A DNA stretch of 41,795 nt, taken from Bacteriovoracaceae bacterium UBA4096. Lineage in GTDB: Bacteria > Bdellovibrionota > Bacteriovoracia > Bacteriovoracales > Bacteriovoracaceae. The stretch spans positions 1-41,795 of the forward strand of contig DFXY01000062.1 in NCBI GenBank assembly GCA_002381945.1, given 5' to 3'. The stretch's first letter is position 1, and every line of letters begins with the position of its first letter. The translations under genes were made by a program, and so were the position numbers. The notes under the pieces are model-generated. The model had not been told where the DNA came from, did not search any database, and was given only the letters and a program-made list of their open reading frames with translations. Shown here in pieces: positions 34,839 through 41,795 of the stretch.

Positions 34839-36500
34839 ATGAAAAAGTATCTCTACTTATCAATGACACTTGTCGTTCTTTCGACTCCTGTTTTCGCCCA
34901 ATCGACGGAAGAAGATTGTGATCCTGAAACCCAGGACTGCTCTACTCCCGGTAGGATTAAAGAGCCGGCCAAAACAATTTATCCTTATAAACCTTTTTCA
35001 ACTGACCAGATCAAAACACGCTTAAAGGCGTTGTATGAAGGTGAAGGCTACATCGCCAACATCTACGAGATGGAAAAGCGCGGGCTCAATCAGGCCAATA
35101 CTAAAGTGCAACCTTGGGGTGGATCTTACTGGCCACTTAACCAGGGAATGATTGCCAACAATTATCAGAACAAAGATTACACCACTTTTATTTTCAGTAT
35201 CAGAAAGCACCTGGACTGGAAAAAGAACGTTCGGGATGCAAAAAAGCGTGTTTCAAAAGTCCATTCACGAGTCTATGAGCTCGATGAAGAAGATCTGGCC
35301 AAACTAGCTCCTTCTGAAAAGTATGACCTTCTTTTAGGTGATACTTCGTTTGATCTTACTAACCGCATCTGGGACTACGCTGAGACATGGGGTAATGAGA
35401 AGAAATGGGGATTCCTTTCTGCAATTGAAATTCCTGATGGCTACAGAATTCCAAATGCCAATAAGCTTATGGCCCTTTGGGAAGGAATTTGTCACGGATG
35501 GGCAGTGGCCGCCGGACACTCGCCCCGAGCTGAAAAAACCGTAACCGTCACATTGCCAAACGGCAAGAAGATGCCTTTTTACCCTAACGACATTAAAGCA
35601 TTAGTCTCTTTAATGTGGGCCAACTCAACCATTCAGAGTAACGTTATCTTCGAGGGCAATCGTTGTAATAAGAAAAATCCTGATAAGGATAAGTACGGCC
35701 GCTATATCGACACTGAAATAGATCGTGATGATACAGAGCTTGTGCCTCGTTGTGCTGATGTTCACCCGGCCATCTTTCACGTCTCGATGGTTAACCTTTT
35801 GGGCGTTGAAGGCAGAAGTTTTGTTGTGGATAAAACTGCTGAAGCTGCCATCGCCAATCAACCGGTCTCAGGCTATGAACTTTTTTATTACAACCCTAAG
35901 ACTGGAGATGAGGGCACATTAAAATCTGCCGCTATTTCGGTGGAAGAATATGGGGATAAGGATCCGTTTAAAGTTTCACGAAATCCTGAAACGACTCACA
36001 TTGTAGGTGTGAACGTGAAGTTGAAGTACGTTGACTGGGAATATCCTCGTAAGAAAGAAACCAATTCAGAAGAAGATGATAAGATTTCAGACTTTGATTT
36101 TAACTATGATCTGGAGATCAATGCCCAAGGCAATGTAGTCGGCGGACAATGGCGTGTAACGAAGAAAAGTGGCCGAAACTTCATTGGAAAAACTCATCAG
36201 CCAGACTTCTTCTGGGTAGTTCCCCGTGATTGGAAAAATTATTTCCAACCTCTTCCAGGCCTTCCAAAATGGGACTTTGACAAAAGTACACTGCCACCAG
36301 CTGAATATGCTCCGGCAGCACGTGCGGCCCATAGTTTTATCTATGAAGAGTCAAAACGCTTCTTCGCTCAATCCCCTAAATGCCCGGTCTTTCCGGTAAA
36401 TGGTGGCGAACCGATTAAAGTTGATTGTGAATTTAAATATCCTCGTCCGCAGCCTTTGATTCAGGTCGTGGAGAAGCTTTTGGAAGCATCAAGAAATTAA
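34839..36500 (+). CDS. Exported transglutaminase-like Cys-His-Asp protein
   Basis: 553 aa from ATG at 34839, chosen because GGGAGG lies four bases upstream; an ATG at 34827 would include the ribosome site. Signal peptide MKKYLYLSMTLVVLSTPVFA, cleaved rather than lipidated. The domain shared with the lipoproteins at 5941 and 6962 begins around GGSYWPL (94-100) and LAPSEKYDLLLGD (156-168). Candidate catalytic residues are Cys218 in LWEGICHGWAVAAG, His314 in AIFHVSMVNLLG and Asp331 in SFVVDKT. MPFYPNDIKALVSL matches PFGSSDIKALLSY of the paralogues. Extra segments of about 200 residues make it longer than they are. Two cysteine-containing loops follow the active site. It sits next to the L,D-transpeptidase and metalloprotease genes. 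Transglutaminase-elicitor-like identity is probable, not proved. Confidence 0.75.
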   Translation: MKKYLYLSMTLVVLSTPVFAQSTEEDCDPETQDCSTPGRIKEPAKTIYPYKPFSTDQIKTRLKALYEGEGYIANIYEMEKRGLNQANTKVQPWGGSYWPLNQGMIANNYQNKDYTTFIFSIRKHLDWKKNVRDAKKRVSKVHSRVYELDEEDLAKLAPSEKYDLLLGDTSFDLTNRIWDYAETWGNEKKWGFLSAIEIPDGYRIPNANKLMALWEGICHGWAVAAGHSPRAEKTVTVTLPNGKKMPFYPNDIKALVSLMWANSTIQSNVIFEGNRCNKKNPDKDKYGRYIDTEIDRDDTELVPRCADVHPAIFHVSMVNLLGVEGRSFVVDKTAEAAIANQPVSGYELFYYNPKTGDEGTLKSAAISVEEYGDKDPFKVSRNPETTHIVGVNVKLKYVDWEYPRKKETNSEEDDKISDFDFNYDLEINAQGNVVGGQWRVTKKSGRNFIGKTHQPDFFWVVPRDWKNYFQPLPGLPKWDFDKSTLPPAEYAPAARAAHSFIYEESKRFFAQSPKCPVFPVNGGEPIKVDCEFKYPRPQPLIQVVEKLLEASRN

Positions 36501-36516
36501 TTCGTTTAATAGAAGG

Positions 36517-36550
36517 GCTCCGCTAAGTTTTAACTTAGTGGAGCTTTCTT
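36517..36550. terminator. Bidirectional terminator between the transglutaminase-like and metalloprotease genes
   Basis: GCTCCGCTAAGT (36517-36528) pairs with ACTTAGTGGAGC (36533-36544), with one G-T pair, followed by TTTCTT. It overlaps the stop codon of the minus-strand gene. Confidence 0.75.
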
Positions 36551-37200
36551 ACTTTTTCAATTCGTTCGGCCATTTCACCAATGATATAACCAATAGCGTA
36601 CGGAGCTGAATCATGCTCCTTGGCAGAGCGGTGATCAAATCCTATTTTGTGCGTCCATTCATGAGCGAGGTTACTGGCCACTTGATGAGGGGCGAAGTTC
36701 TTAAAAAACTTCCAGTTCATATGAATGACATTTGTGTCCCCTGAAGTGTAACCAATGACCCGGGACCAGCTCTTGTTATAAAGTTTTAAGTAGAAGTTCA
36801 TTTCGCCTGGGGTATTTTGCTGAAGGGTTTCTCGGCCTTCCATGAAAATCTGATAAATCTCTTCATTACTTAGACCCTTATTTGAAGCAAATGAGCGCTC
36901 ACCTTTTGAATTTTTAAAGTTGATCACGCGGTCCTTGAATTCTTCAGAATTAACCACTTCTTCCAGAACTTCAAAAGATCGATAAAGCTTCTCGCGACTA
37001 TTCGAATCGAAGCCAACAATCTGCATACCTTTAACTGAAAGATGAGCGGCCTGAACAAATGAAGGCGGCACATAGGTCGAATCCTCCGAGGAAACCATTC
37101 CTGGAGCAACGTCGTGAGCGTGAGAAATCATATTCTGGTAAGAGGTGTCTGTGATTGATAGAGAGAACACTAGTGCCAGCGAAAAAATCCATTTTTTCAT
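36535..37200 (-). CDS. Secreted metzincin-like zinc protease
   Basis: 221 aa with signal peptide MKKWIFSLALVFSLS. The zinc motif is HEWTHKIGFDH (His180, Glu181, His184, His190), the complete HExxHxxGxxH of metzincins, and MNWKFFKNFAPHQVASNLA precedes it as an active-site strand and helix. No clear Met-turn is present; the downstream GYIIGEMAERIEKV has a Met but is helical. The protein is short for a metzincin and resembles minimal predicted metallopeptidases of Bdellovibrionota. It lies back to back with the pyroglutamyl-peptidase gene. Its ribosome site falls inside a hairpin arm. Confidence 0.8.
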   Translation of the reverse strand: MKKWIFSLALVFSLSITDTSYQNMISHAHDVAPGMVSSEDSTYVPPSFVQAAHLSVKGMQIVGFDSNSREKLYRSFEVLEEVVNSEEFKDRVINFKNSKGERSFASNKGLSNEEIYQIFMEGRETLQQNTPGEMNFYLKLYNKSWSRVIGYTSGDTNVIHMNWKFFKNFAPHQVASNLAHEWTHKIGFDHRSAKEHDSAPYAIGYIIGEMAERIEKVRKLH

Positions 37201-37202
37201 GG

Positions 37203-37237
37203 GCCATCCTTGAGAGAAAGGTTTGTCTATGGATGGC
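37203..37237 (-). promoter_or_regulatory. 5' UTR hairpin that pairs with the ribosome site of the metalloprotease gene
   Basis: On the minus strand GCCATCC (37231-37237) pairs with GGATGGC (37203-37209) across a 21-base loop. The 3' arm contains the AAGGA Shine-Dalgarno just before CCATG. Translational control is inferred. Confidence 0.4.
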
Positions 37238-37336
37238 TTTTCGGATAATGAATTTTTAGCTTAAAGATCTAAGAGTCAGGCGGTAAAAAGTTCCCAATCC
37301 CTTCTAAAACCACGACTTTTTTGGGAAAAAAGCTGC

Positions 37337-38107
37337 ATGAAAACAGGTTTTTTGCTTCTCCTTTTGTCTTTTTCCGCCTGGTCACGACCACTTGTTTTGG
37401 TCGGACATTTTGATGCTTTTGGAAAGGCCCCTTTCAACAATTCTGAAAATATCGCCAATCGTTTATTGGAAAAATTAAAAGACCATCCGGAGTTTGAACT
37501 CAAACTTTGTGCTCTCAATACAATATTTGATAAATCGACCTATCAGTTAGAAGACTGTCTCAAGGCGCAAACCAGAACTCCCAAACTTGTTCTGGGACTC
37601 GGTGAGGCCAATTGTCATTTAAAAATTGAAACCATGGCACGCAATCTGGATAACACTGCAGGTGCTGATAATGACGGGAATGAACGCCACAATTCAGTCA
37701 TCCTACCCGATGCTGATGAAGTGATTGGATTAAACTATCCTCTGGCCCAAATGTACTGCTCCCTGCAGGAAAAAGAACGAAAAGACCTGCAAGTCTCAAA
37801 TCACGCGGGCACCTTTGTTTGTAACAATCTCGCCTTCCAGTTTGCCCACCTCTATCCAGATTTAACTTTTGGTTTTATTCATGTGCCCAGTCACCATTGC
37901 CGAAACCTGGAAAGAAAAGATGTGGTGACTCTTGAGAACTTAGAGAAGATGCTGACGGCCGCAGTTAAAGCAACAGAGTTTAAGCGCCTCTCTACCACCA
38001 AGGCGGAACTTAAGAAGTTAAGAGAAACCAATAAGAACAATCAGTGCTTAAGTGAGTTCTACAAAAGAACTAAAGGTATTGATGAGAAAAGTTTTTGGAC
38101 ATTTTAA
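37337..38107 (+). CDS. Exported pyroglutamyl-peptidase I-like cysteine peptidase (C15)
   Basis: 256 aa. Signal peptide MKTGFLLLLLSFSAWS. The C15 features follow: VLVGHFDAFGKAPFNNSENIANRL, Glu98 in KIETMARNLD, Cys162 in SNHAGTFVCNNLAFQFAH and His182 in GFIHVPSHH, in the correct order and spacing for the Glu/Cys/His triad. The standard enzyme is cytoplasmic and about 215 aa; this one is exported and carries extra cysteines (59, 74, 93, 141, 188) likely to form disulfides. It should remove N-terminal pyroglutamate from peptides in the periplasm or outside. A CTTTTTT-GGG-AAAAAAG hairpin lies just before the ATG. The 3' end overlaps the convergent flavoprotein gene by 38 bp. Confidence 0.88.
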   Translation: MKTGFLLLLLSFSAWSRPLVLVGHFDAFGKAPFNNSENIANRLLEKLKDHPEFELKLCALNTIFDKSTYQLEDCLKAQTRTPKLVLGLGEANCHLKIETMARNLDNTAGADNDGNERHNSVILPDADEVIGLNYPLAQMYCSLQEKERKDLQVSNHAGTFVCNNLAFQFAHLYPDLTFGFIHVPSHHCRNLERKDVVTLENLEKMLTAAVKATEFKRLSTTKAELKKLRETNKNNQCLSEFYKRTKGIDEKSFWTF

Positions 38108-39077
38108 GCGCCAGTGAATAACCGTTTTTGTACATCCCACCCATTAAATAAACATCACCTTCCCGTATGGTATAAGGTTCGCGCTTCTGGGCCTTCTCCC
38201 TTAATCCGACTTTAATTTCCGCTTGCGAGAGATCCGGTAAAGTAAGATCCACCAGTTCAGAGAGCCTTTGATATATTAAAGTGAGCTCCGAGAGCGGTGG
38301 GAGAAGATGATGAGTCGCTGAGGTGGTTGAACCAATCAATAGACGCTTCAATCGATTATTCCAGATTAAGTTATCTCCATCAAAAGTCAGAGAAAAAGAA
38401 GGCAAGTCCCATGGAAGAGAATTGAATTCGAGATAACTCCCTTGAACGGCCTTGGAAGTTTTGAGTTTTGAATCAGGAATAAGACCCTTCCAAAAACGAT
38501 TATAATTACCACCGGTAAAGATCACCTTATCAAAAGACAGAACCCTCTCTTGTTGAGTTTTTAAATGAACTCGATCATTTTGTTCCAACTCCGTCACAAA
38601 ATCATTGATGACTTCAAGATGATATTGCTCCATCATCCGGGCCTCACTTAACAACCAATCATTGTAGCTTTTTGGATCGATCAGGTAGGCCTCTTCACTT
38701 GCGATATAAACCGTTTTTTTAAGAGGAACAGACGAAAGTGAGTCCAGCATACCCCCATGAGGATAACGGGCCCTAAAAGCATCCAGCTTATCCGAGGCGC
38801 CGGTAAACTGAGTCACAAGCTCCACCCCTTCAGGATTATCCAGCTCTATGTGCTGCTTAAAACCAGCATAGGCCTCCAGCAAAAGATCACCCAAGGGAGA
38901 ATGGCCTTGCGAGAGTCCTCGGGGTGCTACAATGGCGGTAGAATGGAGACTACAGGGAAAAGCAAAAGAATCAGAGTTAAAAAGAGTGATTTTTTCGAAG
39001 CTTTTTTGTTCTTTGGCAAGAGTATATAATAAACTTCTTCCAAGGATTCCGCTTCCAATGATGGCAAGAGTCGTCAA
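38070..39077 (-). CDS. FAD-dependent oxidoreductase, DAO family
   Basis: 335 aa from a TTG at 39077, chosen because AAAAGG lies seven bases upstream; another in-frame TTG at 39083 is too close to it. The N-terminus TTLAIIGSGILGRSLLYTLA is the dinucleotide-binding GxGxxG fold. FDKVIFTGGNYNRFWKGLIP, KAVQGSYLEFNS, RLLIGSTTSATHH and a C-terminal REPYTIREGDVYLMGGMYKNGYSLAL match the D-amino-acid oxidase/glycine oxidase fold (DAO), where the last part contacts FAD. Resembles the oxidoreductase half of MnmC, but the tRNA-modifying part is absent. Substrate unknown. Confidence 0.82.
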   Translation of the reverse strand: MTTLAIIGSGILGRSLLYTLAKEQKSFEKITLFNSDSFAFPCSLHSTAIVAPRGLSQGHSPLGDLLLEAYAGFKQHIELDNPEGVELVTQFTGASDKLDAFRARYPHGGMLDSLSSVPLKKTVYIASEEAYLIDPKSYNDWLLSEARMMEQYHLEVINDFVTELEQNDRVHLKTQQERVLSFDKVIFTGGNYNRFWKGLIPDSKLKTSKAVQGSYLEFNSLPWDLPSFSLTFDGDNLIWNNRLKRLLIGSTTSATHHLLPPLSELTLIYQRLSELVDLTLPDLSQAEIKVGLREKAQKREPYTIREGDVYLMGGMYKNGYSLALKMSKNFSHQYL

Positions 39078-39196
39078 AATCAATCCTTTTCATTTAATTC
39101 CCTCTAATATTCTCACAAAATCTTGCCAATTTCTACTCTGAGTCGTTACCATTTTCATTTCTTACTTAGAGATATTTTTTCCAGGAGATTCGCCTC

Positions 39197-41545
39197 ATGG
39201 CCGCACAGACACTCGATCCAAATGCTATGATTTTTTGCACAACAAAATTGGGAATTACTCCCACTAAAGTGATGGCCACTTGTAAATTATTATTCGAAGA
39301 AGAATGCACTATCCCCTTCATCTCCCGATACCGAAAAGAGGCCACTGGTGGTCTTGATGAAGTTCAAATCCGAGATATCCAGGAATCCTATAACGAGTAT
39401 GTTGAAACTGAAAAACGTCGGGCCTATGTTCTTGAGGCCATCAAAAAGATGGAAGCACTGACTCCTGAGCTTGAACGCCAGATCAAGGCCGCCAGTACTT
39501 TAACTCAACTAGAAGACATCTACGCTCCTTATAAATCGAAGAAAAAAACCAAGGCGATGATCGCTAAAGAAAACGGTCTTGAACCATTATCTGAAATGAT
39601 CTTAAAAGGTGATAAAGATATCCGCACCATCATGGCGGAGCTCGAAGAGAAGTTTGTTAAACCTTCGGCCGGAAAAGTTAAAGACGTTCAAGAGGCCATC
39701 GCTGGCGCTTGTGATATTTTAATGGAAACTTTTTCTCATCATTTAGAACTTAAAGAAAAAATCCGCCAGACATTCTGGGAATCCGGTGTCATGAAGGCCG
39801 CTCTTCGAAAAGACGGAGACAAAGTTGAAGACGCTTCTAAGTTCAAAGACTTTTTTGAATTCTCAGAGCCGCTGGCCAAAATCAAGGATCCAAAATCTTC
39901 TCACCGCTACATGGCCATGAGACGAGGGATGAACTTAAAAGTATTAAAAGTTGATGCTGAAATCGTTCCTGAAATGGGAATCGGCATGGTTGAACATGAA
40001 TTTTTCCCACAAAAAGAAAAACTCGCCAACTACGACATCTTAAAGAAATGCGCTGAAAAATCTTTCACCAACTACATTCAGCCGTCTTTGGATCTAGAAG
40101 TTAAAAACGAACTCAAAAAAATTGCCGACACCGCAGCGATCTCAGTTTTCGGAATCAATCTAAAAAATCTTCTCCTTCAGCCTTACCTTGGCTCAAAAGC
40201 GGTACTGGGTATCGATCCTGGTATACGTACCGGTTGTAAAGTTGTGATCGTGGATGACACCGGAAAATTTCTGGGTGATCACGTGGTATATCCCCATGAA
40301 CCAAAAAATGATAAAGTCGGTGCCGCTCAGATTCTGACCAAGATGATTGATATGTTCAAAATCGAATACATCGCCATTGGTAACGGAACTTATGGCCGGG
40401 AGACTTTGGAATTCGTTGAATCTCACATCCCTCAAGTTAAAGACGGTAAAGTCAAGGCCACTATGATTTCCGAGGCCGGAGCTTCCATCTATTCAGCTTC
40501 CGATATTGCCCGTGCTGAATTCCCGGATAAAGACGTTACAGTTCGAGGAGCAATCTCAATTGCCCGCCGTTTCCAGGATCCTCTGGCCGAGCTGGTAAAA
40601 ATTGATCCTAAATCCATCGGAGTGGGTCAGTACCAACATGACGTGAATCAGGTTCAATTAAAAAATAACCTTGAGGCCGTAGTTGAGTCGTGTGTGAACT
40701 TTGTAGGCGTGGATTTGAATACGGCTTCTGCTCCCCTCCTTTCTTATGTTTCAGGCATAGGTCCTACCGTGGCCCAAAACGTGGTGAAGTACCGTGACAC
40801 CAATGGTGGTTTCAAGTCACGTGCCGAACTTTTAAAAGTCACTCGTTTTTCTCAAAAAGTTTTTGAGCAATCCGCGGGCTTCCTGCGAATTTATAACGGC
40901 CCTCATCCACTGGATGGAACCTTCATTCACCCGGAACGTTATCCAGTGCTTGAAGAATGGGTGACCTCAAAGAAAAAAGATCTAAAAGACCTTCTGACAG
41001 ATGATTCTCTCCAAAATGAACTGGCCAGTGATAAGGCCTTAAGAGAGAAAATCGGTGAGATGACTCTAACTGATATTGTGAAGTGTTTAAAAGCGCCGAC
41101 TCAAGATCCAAGAACGGCCTTCAAATCAGTTGAGTTCACCAAAGGTATCTCTGATCTTAAAGATCTTAAAATCGGCCAGTGGTACCAAGGCCAGGTAACC
41201 AACATCACCATGTTTGGCGCCTTTGTTGATATCGGTATTAAAGAGAATGGGCTTCTGCACATTTCTGAAATGAGTGACCGTTTCGTAGAAAACGCCATGG
41301 ATGAACTCAAAGTGGGCCAGGAACTAAAAGTACGCATCCTAGGCATCGATATGGATCGCCGCCGTATTTCTCTTTCCTGCAAAGCTGATTCACAAACTGA
41401 AGGTGTGACCGGGACTGGTACCGGAGCTGCTCCTCGTCGCGGTGGAGGCGGTAATCGTCCTCAACCTCAACAGCCTATGCATTCTGGACCACAGTTTAAG
41501 AATAATGCCTTCGCAGGATTAAAAAATCTTCAGGTTAAAAAGTAA
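39197..41545 (+). CDS. tex: Tex-family RNA-binding transcription accessory protein
   Basis: 782 aa, normal Tex length, AGGAG upstream of the ATG. Cytoplasmic nucleic-acid-binding protein. The N-terminal helical region contains FISRYRKEATGGLDEVQIRDI; the YqgF/RuvC-like domain starts near AVLGIDPGIRTGCKVVIVDD; SEAGASIYSASDIARAEFPD and RRFQDPLAELVKIDPKSIGVGQYQHDVNQ are the most conserved Tex blocks; HhH motifs at YVSGIGPTVAQNVVKYRD; the S1 domain near the C-terminus includes GQVTNITMFGAFVDIGIKENGLLH. The tail is Gly/Arg/Pro/Gln-rich. Monocistronic, followed by a terminator. Confidence 0.97.
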   Translation: MAAQTLDPNAMIFCTTKLGITPTKVMATCKLLFEEECTIPFISRYRKEATGGLDEVQIRDIQESYNEYVETEKRRAYVLEAIKKMEALTPELERQIKAASTLTQLEDIYAPYKSKKKTKAMIAKENGLEPLSEMILKGDKDIRTIMAELEEKFVKPSAGKVKDVQEAIAGACDILMETFSHHLELKEKIRQTFWESGVMKAALRKDGDKVEDASKFKDFFEFSEPLAKIKDPKSSHRYMAMRRGMNLKVLKVDAEIVPEMGIGMVEHEFFPQKEKLANYDILKKCAEKSFTNYIQPSLDLEVKNELKKIADTAAISVFGINLKNLLLQPYLGSKAVLGIDPGIRTGCKVVIVDDTGKFLGDHVVYPHEPKNDKVGAAQILTKMIDMFKIEYIAIGNGTYGRETLEFVESHIPQVKDGKVKATMISEAGASIYSASDIARAEFPDKDVTVRGAISIARRFQDPLAELVKIDPKSIGVGQYQHDVNQVQLKNNLEAVVESCVNFVGVDLNTASAPLLSYVSGIGPTVAQNVVKYRDTNGGFKSRAELLKVTRFSQKVFEQSAGFLRIYNGPHPLDGTFIHPERYPVLEEWVTSKKKDLKDLLTDDSLQNELASDKALREKIGEMTLTDIVKCLKAPTQDPRTAFKSVEFTKGISDLKDLKIGQWYQGQVTNITMFGAFVDIGIKENGLLHISEMSDRFVENAMDELKVGQELKVRILGIDMDRRRISLSCKADSQTEGVTGTGTGAAPRRGGGGNRPQPQQPMHSGPQFKNNAFAGLKNLQVKK

Positions 41546-41552
41546 GTCTTAC

Positions 41553-41580
41553 AGGCCATCTTCGGATGGCCTTTTTTTTT
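41553..41580 (+). terminator. Terminator of tex
   Basis: AGGCCATC, TTCG loop, GATGGCCT, then eight further Ts. Perfect 8-bp stem 8 bp after the stop. Confidence 0.95.
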
Positions 41581-41581
41581 G

Positions 41582-41610
41582 TTCATAAAGAGTTTTAAAT
41601 TAACTACACT
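41582..41610 (+). promoter_or_regulatory. Candidate promoter of tRNA-Arg
   Basis: TTCATA, 17-bp spacer, TACACT. The -10 ends 9 bp before the tRNA, so the 5' leader would be very short. Confidence 0.5.
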
Positions 41611-41619
41611 AAGTCCCAT

Positions 41620-41695
41620 CACCCTGTAGTTTAACTGGATAAAACGGGGACTTCCTAAGTCTCTGATCCTGGTTCAAGTCCGGGCAGGGTGGCCA
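41620..41695 (+). tRNA. tRNA-Arg(CCU)
   Basis: 76 nt with encoded CCA. Acceptor CACCCTG / CAGGGTG, D stem GTTT / AAAC, anticodon stem GGGAC / GTCTC with loop TTCCTAA (anticodon CCU), T arm CCTGG-TTCAAGT-CCGGG. All stems pair, with two G-U wobbles. It reads AGG. The last 100 bases of the window after it hold nothing I can name. Confidence 0.93.
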
Positions 41696-41795
41696 CTTTC
41701 GGTACGAGTTTCATCTGTGAGAAGACTTCACCAAAAGCCATATAATATTAGATTTGTTCACTAAATCCCTCTAGATTTAAGCTCTTATAAATATC

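Noticed and set aside
1..41795. CRISPR arrays, insertion sequences, prophage genes, rRNA genes
   Set aside because: No regularly spaced repeats, terminal inverted repeats with transposase, phage structural genes or rRNA motifs were seen.

Overview
The window looks like a chromosomal stretch from a Gram-negative, moderately AT-rich predatory or predator-related bacterium, most likely Bdellovibrionota, order Bacteriovoracales (Bacteriovorax/Peredibacter-like). This is inferred from gene content, with no rRNA or marker search behind it: many small lipoproteins and secreted peptidases, a YkuD_2-type L,D-transpeptidase, a NamZ/DUF1343 muramidase, an HNH protein and a giant tandem-repeat surface protein. 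Housekeeping genes (thyA-folA, tilS-ftsH-folP, tex, two tRNAs) show ordinary chromosome. I saw no insertion sequence, prophage, CRISPR array, rRNA or origin.

Layout. 1-5265: 3' part of a giant surface protein (Ig-like, choice-of-anchor and tandem-95 repeats, then a propeller-like C-terminus). 5337-5579: small unknown protein. 5580-5940: no ORF, but a strong minus-strand terminator that implies a small RNA. 5941-8011: two overlapping lipoprotein genes with a transglutaminase-like Cys-His-Asp fold, the first lacking exactly the Cys-His-Gly-Trp catalytic segment. 8058-8207 (-): a 49-aa exported peptide. 8618-9908 (-): thyA-folA. 10009-12787: lipoprotein, NamZ-like muramidase, orphan amino-acid-binding protein. 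12922-14292: AgcS symporter. 14345-16682 (-): secreted subtilisin and trypsin-like proteases. 16764-18687: VOC-like protein, scramblase-like protein, HNH protein. 18809-22940 (-): tilS-ftsH-folP. 23021-23097: tRNA-Met. 23244-25362: two-component system.

25672-32707 is the most unusual part: a tightly packed three-gene operon encoding (i) a circularly permuted ATP-grasp ligase joined to a C-terminal HExxH zincin-like region, (ii) a helical membrane protein of unknown family, and (iii) an outer-membrane beta-barrel-like protein. It is followed by an exported L,D-transpeptidase (32704-34665, -), a third transglutaminase-like protein (34839-36500), a secreted HExxHxxGxxH protease (36535-37200, -) and an exported pyroglutamyl-peptidase-like enzyme (37337-38107). 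Together this is an envelope-directed set of peptide-bond-making and peptide-bond-breaking enzymes, plausibly for remodelling self or prey peptidoglycan or peptides; the link between the genes is inference.

38070-41695: DAO-type flavoprotein (-), Tex and tRNA-Arg(CCU). Transcription units are mostly closed by clear Rho-independent hairpins, several bidirectional between convergent genes. Two genes have Shine-Dalgarno sequences inside hairpin arms, and one appears leaderless.
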